Assembly (NCBI GenBank): GCA_905331475.1
Contig: CAJNYU010004111.1
Coordinates: forward strand, 1 to 64,000
Source: Rotaria socialis
Lineage: Eukaryota > Rotifera > Eurotatoria > Philodinida > Philodinidae
Length of the DNA: 64,000 bases
Direction of reading: 5' to 3'
Shown here: piece after piece, positions 10,785-23,270 of the stretch
Layout: every line of letters begins with the position of its first letter
Numbering within the stretch: the stretch's first letter is position 1
The notes under the pieces: model-generated
What the model was told of the DNA's origin: nothing
Databases searched by the model: none
Seen by the model: only the letters and a program-made list of their open reading frames with translations
Made by a program: the position numbers and the translations under genes

Positions 10785-13138
10785 ACTGAAGTATTTTTTA
10801 TGGCTACTGAAAATTTTTCTAGTGTTTCCAAAGTACAATTTTTAAATAAAAGCATCTCACCAATATATAAATTGGTATCAATAGATATTCGTTTAAGAGG
10901 GAAAGGTGCATTCTGTATTTCGGAAATATTATATTTTATTGTGTGATTCAGTAGTAAGCGTGCCCATTTCATTGTTTTATTATCGACGTATTCGTGCAAG
11001 AAAAGTTATACTTGTTGCATGCTTTCAGATATCTGACTGCGAATCCGTTTGGTCAATTTGAAAGAAAATTTTGCGATCACGATCCAAAAAGAAGAGTAAT
11101 TTATGTAATGTCAACAGAAATCAACGAAAAAAAATCCTTACTAAGAAAATAAGGACAATAATTAAAGAAAACAATCATAAAGTGGCCAGTAAGTATTAGT
11201 ATAGTTTCGAGAAAACCTTGGCGCTGACGACTTGAACCAATGACAATGATAGTGAAACCTATGCCATCATATATAAGGAATGCGAGACAAATGCCATTGA
11301 TTACGAGATCAATTACGATTAGTCAAGCAAACTCAAAATTGGCCATAATTATACAAATATCAATGTGAATGTTTCATTGAAACAGTATTCATTTCTTATG
11401 GTTTTCGACAAATTTGATCACTTTTAAATCCTTCAAGTATCCCGCCCCGAAAAATCAAGCAGTAATGCTTATCTATATATATATATATATACGAATTGTT
11501 CAATTTATTCCTCGTTGTATCTCATTCCTGATTCAGATATCATAGATTTATACATTTTATTTCGTCATCATATCTGCGAAAAGCGTTTGAAAGGAGAGTA
11601 AAATGAAAAAACGTTTTTGAAGTGAAAACAAAAATCGTGTTCATACCACTCGTAAACCTATTTCATGATATCGATAAGTGACGAATATTCCAAAGCTGTA
11701 GCAAAGAGCTGAAATAAGAAATATCTCAATTAGGCCAACAAGTGATGGCTGGGCTGTGTCCCTGTCATATCCAATGTTGGCAATGATAGCAATTGTACTA
11801 ATTAGGTTAATAGCCTATAATATTCACATCAGATATCAGTAAAAAGCAAATTGTTCGACAAAAATCTCATCAATTCTTTTTCATTTTCCTATAAAGATCT
11901 TGCTTTTCTGTTTCGTGTCACACACACACATCCGAACTCGATTTAGTTAGAGTTGAAGCAAAAGAAACAAAAACATGCTTTTGTCATTTCCGCTTTAATC
12001 ATTAAAAAACAGAAAACAAAACATTTACCGGGCACAAACCAAGCTTAATTAGAAGACTAATACGAGTTCGTCGTATTTTAGGGCCAGCGTCAGTGGTCTA
12101 GATGCATCTATTAAAGGCCCATCCATCATAACAATTTTTCCGCTTTTCTCTTCCAATTGCATTTCCATGATGTGCAATGCAACTTGTAGAAGAAAAAACA
12201 CATGTACGCAAAAATAAGATTCGCCACGGTGATCTTCACAATGATTCGTTTTGTGCATAAGTACAAAAATAAATTTCTATTCTACATAAGGATGAACATT
12301 GCAGAATACTGTAGTTTTACTCCGTTAAAATAAAAGAGATTTCGTTTTGCAGTTCAATCATGTCACACTTGCATTTTATGATGAATGGGAACAGCAAAGT
12401 CTGCTGAATCGTGTAAACTTGGTTTCTCAGTATGACGATATATAGTTTTCGCCATCGTGCAAAATTCCATGAAAGTCAACAAAATTTAAAACATCTTTGA
12501 ATAAAAAGACTACTACCATTCAACTATTTCTAATACGAACCTGAAATAGAATACGCCGGTACACGATATTTTTCAAAACAACCAACGATCCGTATATCTT
12601 GGTTTTCAGAACAAGATTTACAGTGTTCTATGGCGCATAAAATTGTTGCTAAAACTAAGTAATTTCAAGATGTCTTTTTTTTCAGATCCTCGGAACATCG
12701 TGTTGTAGTATCTGTTCACTTTCATTCTAGATAGTACACTTGGGCATGAAAGATGCAATAGAGCCACTATGAATTATAAAGGGGTGTCCAGTATTCTATT
12801 GGATGAGATATGTAAATATCTATAGTCTTGCTCAGCGTTTCTAACAGTAGGTATCGACCATTGTAACAAAGTACTAGCGGACACCTGCTGAGGAAATTTT
12901 ACATTTTGTTTTTCATTCTATGGAAACTTCCAACTCCTCAATTTTCTATTCATAGATATTCATAAATACATGCAAAGTGAAAATGAAGGTCTTCTGGCTG
13001 AGGAAATATAAAGTTGTTGGTTTTTTTCTGCGTCTGACCTATCTATGAAATAGCTGACAAACGACATATAAAAAAGAATCGCAATTTTGCACTTCTCTTG
13101 CAAAAATAAGATGTAATTTGACCAAGTAGGAAGAAGGG

Positions 13139-13606
13139 TATTTCTGTATTTCGAAAATAGCTATATTTTATCATATGATTTAGTAGTAACAGTGTCCACT
13201 TCCATTCTTTTTTTTTTTGGCATCTTCATGCAAGAAATAGTGTTTCTGAAAAAGTATCAGAAGCAGAGGCATGCACAGGACATCATTTTTTCTCCTGTCC
13301 TTGCCTGTCCGGTTGGCTACCTTGGTCCTGGCGGACGGTAGGGCAGGACAACAGGACCGTCCTGCCCTGTGCACGTCGCTGATCAGAATCTGTTTTCCAG
13401 TAGTTTCTTTTGAAAATGCAAACAACTTTTATCCGTATCAAAAATCTCATCCTCCTTCGCTACACGTTACTTCCTTTTCATTTTAACAAATAATGAGGAG
13501 GAGAAAATTTTATGTCTAAGAATTTTCTATCATTCATCTGTTAAAGCAATATTAACGGTAGATTTGCATCACTACTACTTCCATGTATTTTCGAAATACA
13601 GAAATA
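13139..13606. mobile_element. Inverted-repeat element (21-bp perfect ends)
   Basis: A 21-bp sequence beginning TATTTCTGTATTTCG at 13139-13159 recurs as its exact reverse complement at 13586-13606. The 468-bp interval has no coding potential, so this is most simply a non-autonomous element. No target-site duplication was recognised at its flanks. It is split by the nested GC-rich element at 13264-13381. The left end also resembles a sequence at 10911. Confidence 0.6.
13264..13381. mobile_element. 118-bp hAT-like MITE
   Basis: Imperfect 16-bp terminal inverted repeats (left CAGAGGCATGCACAGG; reverse complement of the right end CAGCGACGTGCACAGG, 13 of 16 identical) begin with the CAGNG consensus of hAT ends. 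Flanking octamers are ATCAGAAG (13256-13263) and ATCAGAAT (13382-13389), a 7-of-8 match that fits the 8-bp target duplication of hAT elements. The inside is rich in CCTGTCC/CCTGCCC motifs. It carries no protein. Confidence 0.75.
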
Positions 13607-14481
13607 GGCTCCCTCGCCCCTTGTATCCTTTGCATCTGACATAGATCATAACTTTAATGAATCACTTTGTTTTGAGAATATCTTAAAATCGATCTAACAT
13701 ACAGACTTCCAGTTTTTTCATCATATATTTACTATGTTAGAAAGAAAGTAGAACGTAATTTACCTATGCACAGGCTCACCGGTGGAGTATATGTTCTTGT
13801 TCAAAACCACAGAGATATAGAAGAAATACGAGATCTTTTAAGTATTCTATATCTTCGTATTGATTTAATATTTTTCGAAAACTCATTTAGTCAATATTCT
13901 GAGTTCAAAATATTCGAAATCCTTTCTCATTTTTAGAGTTAATCTGATGAAAAATGTCATCGTAGTCAAAAACCTTGAACTTAGTGCACTTGCCGCAAAA
14001 GGTCATTTATTATATGTGTATGATTGATTGTGATTGCTATCTTATGTGAAAATCGTTTTTTTCTTTGATTATTATATTTTTTATTCAAAAAATTTTATTT
14101 CAAAACTATGATTTATAGATATTCTACAGGTAAATCCATAATACTTGTGCATATGTAATGTTTCACGAATTGAAATTGATGATGAGGTCTTTATTCGTGG
14201 TTTTATACTCTAATTAGATCTTTTCCAGTCGATAACATCATCGTCGAACCACATAGAAAAATATTTACGCTGGTAGGTCTTGCTACTCGAAGTCATAGTA
14301 TTGACAACGTGATGAAATGTGACATTATACACGTATGAATAGTAGATAACACTATTGAACTGAATCACTTTCATATGGTTTACAGCAAAAGTTCGTTTTT
14401 GCTCTATGTCGACTTTCGAAGCAAAAATTTTTTATCATATCAAATACTAGATTTCCCGGTACAGTATAGTTATCAAAAAAT

Positions 14482-14613
14482 GAGTGGCACGTAAAAATTG
14501 TAGGGGGGCGGGGGGTGGCGCTAAGTCGTTAGTCAAAACTATCGTAGAGGGATTAAACTTATTTTTTCACAGAATTTTATTTTTTCTAGGGAGGCTGAGG
14601 GGGGGGGGGGGGG

Positions 14614-14711
<98 letters not shown>

Positions 14712-14756
14712 NNNNNNNNNNGGCTTTCCCCCCCCCCCCCCCTGGTTACGCCCCTA
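14482..14756. mobile_element. Possible hAT-like element with G homopolymer and assembly gap
   Basis: The right end read backwards starts TAGGGGCGTAACCAGG, resembling the GGGGCGTAACCAGGGG ends of many animal hAT elements. The left end, GAGTGGCACGTAA, partly matches. Between them lie about 110 G bases (14599-14711, one C), ten N (14712-14721) and a C run. The homopolymer length cannot be trusted. The flanking octamers do not match, so the assignment is tentative. Confidence 0.4.
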
Positions 14757-17535
14757 ACTTATAGATACCATTTGATATCGTCCTACGATGCCTATCGAAT
14801 TCGATAGAAAAACGAACTATAGATTACCTATGACTTAAAAAAAAGCAAACAATAACCCATTAGAATCAGAAAAAGACCAAGAATAACTTAACCAATACAA
14901 TAATATGGCTTCATTGTTACATAAATTTGTGTCGTTTCTAAACTTTTAATCTATCAATGAAGAACATATTAGATAAACTCTTCAAATGCACAATTAACCG
15001 ATGCTCGTTTTTGTGTAATATTTATTAATCGAAAGTACTATACTTTCTTTTATTGTCATAAAAGTTTTATCTATATCAACCGAAATTTTATAGATCTGTT
15101 GTAAATATAATATATTCATCGTTCAATTTTCTTCTCACTTAATTCGTGTTATAAATTATTAAAGTCAATAATTATATCAAAATATAAATTTGACATATTG
15201 CCCTACTTTAATATAGCAACAATGAAAAAAAACATGTACAACGAGTAAAATGATCCTCAGAGATCAAATTTTGTATAGATACATAACAATAAAAGAAACT
15301 GATAACATATTGCATCATTTCAGTCAATGCGTATAGTCACGAATGTATCTTTCACATGGAGCTAACCTATCTCAAAATGAGGGTTTTTTTTATAGAAAAA
15401 ACCGTTTGATTGCTTTCATGGGAATTCACTAAGCACTATGGAATCGTGTCTTGTATGTTATAACATAAACAAGAAATATATTTGTTTTAACATCTTAAAC
15501 GATTTAATTTTCAGAAAGGACACATCGTAGATAAATATCTACAAGAACAAAAATCGTCCTATTCATCGGTTTAATCGCCACATGTCTTTGAATATGTAGG
15601 CGTATGATTTATCGATTCGAGTTTTTTCGATGACATGAAATGTATATGTATAATGTATTATTCATAGTTATATACTTGTTCAAATATCGAGTTAACTGTG
15701 TTGTGAAGTAAAAGAGGACAAAGTAAAATACTCTCATGTTAGGTCGCATGCGTTCTTCTGAGTTACTCTTTGTGTCTGGCTTATTGCCAGAACAAACGTA
15801 CGTTTTTTTCTTCTTCTTCTCCTTCTATCATATGTTGGATAGGCTCATTGGCTTTAACGAAGCAACTTTTTTTTTTCTTAGATCACGATTATTTTGCTAA
15901 TCACATTTTTGGCAACGACTAACTTTGGCATAGCGCCAATTAATTTTTTTTCTTGTTGGATCATTCCATGGTAGTGATAATCGGGTCACTCGTATGCATG
16001 TAGAAAACGCCCATAAGGGATATTTACATGATGTTGTAAATCGTTTTATCAATGAGACATGATCACAAATGCTCGACATCACTCAACTGAAATATTGTTC
16101 GTTCATGACAAATTATCGATATGTTGTTTTATTTCGTTTGGAATATTTGTTTTCAATAAAAATACCTAATAGAGGTGAACACATAATTTCCTGTATTCGA
16201 TCAAGACTTAATCGTTAACACGCTTGGAAATCGTGTGATAGATGCAAAATTTCAAAGTGAAATTCAGTCATGGGATATCTTCGTTCACATAGTTTACTCA
16301 GATGTTGAACATTCATTAAAATAGATATCACTTCGAAAAGAAGCTCTAACAATATTAATCCTTTAAGGCCTTTTACCAGTCTCATGAAAGTTTATTTAAA
16401 TTAGCTCAGTTGCTGTTGATCGATTGAGAATTTAATCTCTTCAATCTAATTCTTCTGATAACAATTTTAAGGTAACTTCTAAAAATCACTGCGTAAGACA
16501 TTCGATCATATGCGAATCTTTTCGATTCTAATCGATATATTTTATGAATTGCATCTTATTCTTCGTTTACTTCTATTTCATGTGTTTTGGTACAGAGTAC
16601 GCGATAACAACACATTCGAACGACAAGTCATCGTCATGATCAACTTGCTGTTGTTACAATCTTGGTCGATTTTCATTCTTTTTCTTTCTCACATGTCGTC
16701 TATTCATAGAAACCGAGCAGTAGAGAAAGAAGAAGAAAAAAAATATATATATTTGTATGTTTCATTTTTTTTTTGGTTTGTGCGTTTTGTCGACGATAAG
16801 AGAATGCAAACAGTAGCCAATCCAACAAATGTTACTGGCATTCGGCCAAGTGCGCGCGCATTGTCGAACATCATGTGATTTCAGAAGAGGAAAAAAGAAA
16901 CGAAGAGCAATTGTTCTCTTCTTTCAACGAATGATTTTTCCTATTGGTTGGCTCATGCGCCACCTCACAATCTAACATACATACAAATGTGATGGATGGA
17001 TAGAGAGAGAGCAGCTGTTTCTCCGTTCCTTTTATGTGTGTGTTGTGTCGTGCAGCTGATTCGTCGTTAATGAAAAAATAAGATACCCTCTTTTTTTCCG
17101 TTTGTGCTTTCTCTGCTTGGTCGTCGTTCGTTCGCATTCTTTTCTCTCTCTCTCTCTCTCCTCTATTCTTCTCTTGCGCTCTCTTTCTGGTTTCTATTAT
17201 TACCCTATACACACACACACGCTCTCTCTCTCTCTCGTCGACATCATCGAGTTTGTTCGCATCGCTATTGTTAGTTATATACGTACTTTTTCACTACAAC
17301 TAGTTCTTCAAATAGATATCTAAAATTTAATATTTTTCAAACAAAAAAATTCGTACGTATTGAATCGGTTTTTCCTATCCTTCCCACTAATACTAATGTT
17401 TATTTTCTTTTTTTCTTCTCCTTTTTCTGCTGTTATGTTCTCCCGTCTACTCCATCTGATGTGTATGTGTGACAATTTTCTTTTTCTTTTCTACAGCATA
17501 GGAAGAAATATACTACGAACGTATACAAATCGTGA

Positions 17536-19652
17536 ATGTCCTTTTGCTATGCGAATGACACAGCGATTGATCAAGCATCTTTAAAACATCAGTATTTACA
17601 TGCTATGCCTGAATCACCATTACAACATAGATTATCATCCAATAATTCAACTTCTAGTGGTCACGTTAGGTATGTTCAAAGAAGGAAAAGAAAAGAAAAA
17701 CGAGGACCTAGTTTTTTCCGCATGTGTGCGCGTGTGTATGTGTAGAATGAATGGTGTTTGGCAGATAGTCAAAAGAGAGTGCTCTTTTGTTTTGTTCGTT
17801 GTGAACCTGAATTGAAATACAATACATAAATGTATATATACGTGCGTGAGCGTGCGCGTACATGTTAGTTTGTGTTCTGTTCGTCATTCGCATACATATA
17901 TATTAACTATAGTTCAGTTTAGCAACGAATGTAACGAAAGAAGAAAAAAATAGATCTACTTACATGTCATCACTTCTTCAATTCATATTATGTGTTGATG
18001 GACAGATCGATAGATATGCTGTCAGTACGTTGGATGAGTAGTAGTAGTAGTAGTAGAAGAAGAATAAGAAGAAACGAGATTACATTGCATTCGCATATCT
18101 TATCTTGTTTGAATGAATATATATATATATACATATTTTTTCTTGCTTCTAGTCGTCTTAGTGCCGATATGACTCCAAATTCTCAGTTAGATCAGGAAAA
18201 ACGTGTACGACGCGAAATTGCTAATTCCAATGAACGCCGTCGAATGCAATCGATCAATAGTGGCTTTCAAAATTTAAAAGTTCTCATTCCTCATTCATGT
18301 GGCGAAAAACTTAGTAAAGTATGTTATATCGTATTTTTTGTTTTTCTTCATACGAATCAAAATCTTCTTTTTTTCTAATACGTAGGCATGTATTCTTCAA
18401 CGAGCTGCTGATCATATAAAAAGTCTTGAAAATGAAAAACTTAAATTACAATCTCAAAATGAACAATTTCGTATATTAATAAAAAGTTTTCAAATCGATT
18501 CAACAAGTGTTTTACAAACACAACGACGTTTATCCACAAATGGTAAGGGTCTTTTATTTTTATTTTTATTTTTATTTCATACACATTGTCCGTCTGCGGT
18601 TATAAAGAACAAAAAGAAAAAGAAACCACTGTTGTTGTTGACAGTTAGCTATCCATTAACCTTGACATAAATTTGACATTGATAAATATCTTTTTTTAGA
18701 TTCAGATGAAACTGTTCTATTACTTGGTAATAATAATGATGAAACAAAACCTATAGTAAATAATGTATTTGATGATGTTAAAAATCGTCACACATATTGG
18801 CATGCACAATATGTTCAAACACAAAAAGATGAACAACCATCGCCAGTAAGTTTAACTGACAAAACGCTTTTTAAGTATCTTATTTCATTTCGTTCATTCA
18901 ATAGCAACAGATCGATAAATATTATCGAACTGTAAAACAATCTAATACACCGGCGACAACATCAGATACAACCTATATGATTTTGAAACAAAGTCAACCT
19001 AGTCAACGTTATTATAAAGCTAATTCTCTCGATCAAAATAATGATAATGGTATTGTTATTGTCGAACGATGTCAACTTCAAACACAAAGTGTCGATACAA
19101 ATAATACTGTTTCACGTCGAAATTTACAAACTATTGTTGAAGCTATACGTCATTTAGAAGGTGATGATGCACTAGCAAATATAAATCAATCACAACAACC
19201 TACCTCATCCTCATCATCCTATCCCAAAGAAGATTTACCGGCGCAAATAAAAGCAATGATTAATGAAAAATTTCAACAAGCAAATAATAAAAATCCATCA
19301 TCGCCATCATCAACAAATACAATATATCAACAAACAATAAACATTCATGAACAACAACCAGCAACATCTGTTAATCATACTATTGATGATTTACATCACA
19401 GACCGCCTAAAAAACGAAAAATAACGTATAACGAAAGTGATGATACAATTATACATAAACAAGGTAATGTAGAATAATTATACCATTTCGTTGATTTCAT
19501 TGTTTTTTTTTGTAATATTAATAGACTTACCACCTATATCAAGTCCAGAAGTTCATCATCATGAACAGATATCAAGTGAACCATCATCTACAGTAGCTCG
19601 ATTATTACAAGAACATTTAATACAACGTACGTTACGTTATACACCACATTAG
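17536..19652 (+). CDS. TFAP4: bHLH transcription factor AP-4 (TFAP4)
   Basis: Six exons: 17536-17669, 18153-18318, 18386-18542, 18700-18845, 18905-19463, 19525-19652, encoding 429 aa. The basic region and helix-loop-helix lie at about residues 58-125: EKRVRREIANSNERRRMQS, then GFQNLKVLIPH and GEKLSKACILQRAADHIK, followed by a leucine-rich zipper-like helix (SLENEKLKLQSQNEQ). This closely follows vertebrate AP-4, a dimeric E-box (CAGCTG) binder controlling proliferation genes in the nucleus. The C-terminal two thirds are low-complexity (Q, S, N rich) and include a basic PPKKRK motif, a likely nuclear signal. The splice site falls inside helix 2, right after KLSK. The first intron (17670-18152) is the longest and holds CT/GT and AT microsatellites. 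The ATG was chosen as the first one after an acceptor-like site. Confidence 0.95.
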
Positions 19653-21389
19653 CAATTTTTCAATCCTTATCTCTCTCGTTTTTTATATATCCCGGTTTGT
19701 ACTTTTTTTTCTGTTTGTAAATAGTGTATACATATATATTCTCTTCTTTGTGTGTCGTGTGTACTCAAGAAACAAGACCAAAAAATGTTCATTGTTGTGT
19801 GTGTGCACGTTTTGTTTTTCTTGTGTTTGACTCAAGTATTTGAAAAGGACAGTGATACACATTCTTTTGTCCTCTTTCTGTGTGTGTGTGCGTTCACGCG
19901 AACAATCTGTTTTTCTTTTTCTAGCTCTCTCTCTCTCTCCAAAAATAGTATGATTCAACACATCACATACAATATCGTTTTAATGCTTTGTTTCATTGTT
20001 TACACCGGTCTGTTTTCTTTCTCTCTCTCTTACATTTTACTCGTGTTGTTGTCTTTTTGTGTCTCGACGGCTAAGAAATAGAAAAAGCTATGCATCTCTT
20101 TTGTTGCTTCTGTTTTCGGTTTGATTTTTGAATCTGTTTGTCACTCATAATGAGATCTATGAGTATTTTGTTTGTATGAATGTTGGGTTTTGATGAAGCG
20201 TGTACATTTGTACAGATGATAAAGAAAACACAAAAAAAGCTAAACTTTTCTTAACAGCTGTTTGCTAAATGCCATCAAGCGTCGATAAAAATGACACCAT
20301 ATGATTCACTCCTTGTTCCCACGTATATCATCCGATAACTGACGCATGTATTTTTTTCTTTTTCTCGTCTAATTCAAGCTTTGCTTCCGCGGTTTACGAC
20401 AGAAACAGAAAAAAAAGTATAATGCACTCAAAGAACAAAACTGAAAGGAACAAATTTCTTTTTTATGTACGAAGACAATATATATGCCTGAAGATCTGAC
20501 TGAACAGCTGTTTTATATAAACAATTCTTACATAATTTACCCATCGATACTTGAATTGACGCTCTTTGGCTAGTGTCATTGACTACTTGATTATACCCTA
20601 ACCCCATGAGGTCCTATGGCAATGAACTGTCCAGTCATAAGCGCATGAAAGAGTTTCGATAGAAAAATAATAGCATAGAGGATAAGTGGTGAAACATATG
20701 TTTCATTTTGTTGTAGTAACCAATGACAGCAGATTGACAAACACAATTACTAATAGTCAGACATAAGTGATGTTTCTAAATAGCGGTGTCAATAACCTAG
20801 CTGTTACATATACGTATAGTTATCATAATTAGATAAAAGTATGTTACAAAGAAAAAATACTTCACATTCTGATCTAAACGAATACTTTTTATTATATCAA
20901 TAGAAGATTGACAGAATAAATAATTTAATCTCGTTTCGTATAGCAATCAAAAGAGTAAATCAGTTTGTAACCTGTAATGTTCTTTGCGACTTTGCTCTTT
21001 TATATTTTGTCTTATTTTTAAAAAAGCAAGTCGAACTCATATATGTCAAACTGGAATGTTCTTGTTTTACACTTTTTACTTATCATGCAAAGAAAAAGAA
21101 TGACAAGTTAATACCTTGAAACGTCTACTGAAATAGTCATTTATATATTGGAGTGTCCTTTTGTTAGTAACAGGGTTGCCAACTGTGCTCCATTTAGACT
21201 TTTCTCACTTTGATAAAGAAATATGTAATAGAATGTGTTGATAAATAACTGACCGATAGATATTAGGATCCATTTTGTTTAACTTAGCCTTGAATTATTT
21301 GGTTTTACAAACTATTTTTACTGTGAATAATGAAATCAGTTTTATTGAATTTTTCTCCTTGTCTAATTTCTCATCGTTTGATTATTTTT

Positions 21390-21412
21390 GTGTACTCAAA
21401 AAGTGAGTACAC
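21390..21412. repeat. Short hairpin (8-bp stem)
   Basis: GTGTACTC (21390-21397) and GAGTACAC (21405-21412) pair across a 7-nt loop, followed closely by CCGGCCGGCCG. The context, near a transposase remnant, suggests a mobile-element end, but no partner end was found. Confidence 0.4.
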
Positions 21413-21984
21413 TCTAGAATCGGTCAGTGTGTCCGGCCGGCCGTAGGCACGATAACTTGCGAAAGGAGAGTCAGGCCGTGATGAAATTTTCCACACAGTT
21501 CAATCTCATGAATATCTCGGTCGAGTTCGAAGATGAGAAGAATCCCTCTAGAAATGGTTGAGTTATCGAAAAAATTGTCATTTTTGACCAGGCCATCCCT
21601 GAGGAGTACAGGGAAGTTTTTTCAAAAAATAAATCTTTCTCAGAATTATTCACAATATATACAAATCGACTCAGTTTTTAACGCTGATTCCGAATCTGAT
21701 ATTAGTTTTGGACTAAATCGTAGCTTTCTAACGAATCATCGCCTGAAAAACGTCTCAAAATGCCCAAAAACTGCATCCAGAAATCAAATTGCCTAGTTTC
21801 TCATGATAATTTTAGTGTTCAGACATTCTAGAATGATTCATATATCCCATGCACTTTTTGCAGTACACATAACTTTCGGATGAAATCCGAAGTTTCCACA
21901 TTTATTTTTCTATTAAATTTGACAAATACATATTGTCTCAAAAATGAATATAGTTTTAGATTTTCTCTTCAATATAATCTTCGC

Positions 21985-22243
21985 ATGGCATTGAATAACG
22001 GTTATGAAAATGAAATTTTTGATAATTCAGGGGCAAAAATAACTGAAGAACTTTTTAGTTTTCGAGACAAACCAACTACCAATATCAACGAAAAGAAAAG
22101 TTCATCAAAGCCAAACAAGCGTTGTATCTTCAACCGAAAATGGTCGAAAGATCCTAAATATACAGCATTTCTTAGAGAATGTCGAATTAATAAATATTTT
22201 GCTCATTGTTCTATATGTAAATCAGATTTTTCTATTTCTAAGG
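21985..22243 (+). pseudogene. hAT-type transposase N-terminal fragment (BED-like zinc finger)
   Basis: The frame from ATG 21985 encodes about 86 residues ending KRCIFNRKW..., then an FAHCSICKSDFSISKG segment. The W-x(n)-C-x2-C spacing followed by FSISKG matches the degenerate zinc-finger lead-in of hAT transposases of the ZNF862/DUF4371 group. The frame then runs into noncoding sequence with a stop at 22297-22299. The expected His ligands, DDE catalytic core and dimerisation domain are not found downstream. Best read as a decayed transposase exon; a domesticated short protein is less likely. Confidence 0.5.
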
Positions 22244-23270
22244 GTAGTATTTATCTGATCGGTTTCTCAATTAAATCATCTTTTTTTTTTGGTAGGTAGA
22301 TAATGCACCTCAGCTATGCACCTCATTCTAAAACCGAAAATACCCCATTGGAAAAATAAGAAATGGCAGCCCTGGTTAGTATTGAGCAAAAAAAATGTTA
22401 ATTAAAATGATCGGTTACTGTAGTTTTATCGAGAAGTTAAAAATGCACAATCGAAAGAGAGAAAAAGGCGATAAAGTATGCCATAAAAGAGAGGCGCCAA
22501 ATGAAGCATTATAACATGGCCCGAACGACGCATTTGTTTTAATTTCGATTGTACTGAAAAGCAGCGCACTCATGAAAATGATGATTATAAACAGAGAGAA
22601 TTTTGTCAAAATTTCATTTATCATTAGGGTTATGAGGGGTTACTGCCTGTTAGATACAGAAACGTTTTATTTTTCACAAACTGCTATTCTAGAATGATAT
22701 AGTAACTGTTATTTTTTTCTGCCCGTCAATCTATTGCTAGTAGTAATGCAGCGAAGAACAAGTTGTTGTGTAGATGAGATTTAGTAAAAAACTAATGTAG
22801 TTAGTCGTTCTAATTATTATTTCAATGCATTCATCTAATCAAATAATTGTGAGTTTAATATTTATAATTCAATTTATTGAATAAAAACAACACTTACGAT
22901 TAAAAGTGATAATTTTTTGTGTGCTTTACAACCGTTCAATGAAATGAAGTCGTATAATTTCATAAGTTGAAAGTTTCCGTTAATGGTTCATAGAGTATAA
23001 ATAATCAATAGCACAGCAATCGGCTAGGACACACATTTGCACATGATTGAAAGATACGGCTGTTTCAACGTGTTGTTCCTGCCGTTGATCATGATATTAA
23101 TAAAAAGTTTCTGTGGATTTGTATGCTCGATAGATTTATAATATCTTGCTTTAGGTGTGAAAATAGGATAATCAGGAGAACAAAAATATTTTAGAATTAC
23201 TCCTAGTGATGAAGTTCTATTGAACTTACAAATGACTAGTTCAACTTGATTGATCTATTTCTAACCGCAT

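Larger units (their letters stand above)
10785..17535. other. 6.7-kb gene-poor intergenic region with small mobile-element remnants
   Basis: I find no convincing exon. It holds a diverged dispersed repeat (10911-11010 and 13141-13248), an AT dinucleotide run (about 11474-11491), an inverted-repeat element with a nested short hAT-like MITE (13139-13606), a G-homopolymer element with an assembly gap (14482-14756), and pyrimidine-rich CT and CA microsatellites (about 17140-17240) just upstream of the TFAP4 gene. An acceptor-like site (TTTTCTACAG, AG at 17495-17496) lies 40 nt before the TFAP4 start. Confidence 0.55.

Noticed and set aside
14484..14807. Polyglycine reading frame across the G run and N gap
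   Set aside because: Produced by the homopolymer and the gap, not by a gene.
16510..17323. Overlapping short frames on both strands upstream of TFAP4
   Set aside because: Low-complexity CT/CA and T-rich sequence; no conserved motif or splice logic.
21533..21796. Frame of 87 codons before the transposase fragment
   Set aside because: No recognised domain, and the opposite strand is equally open over part of it.
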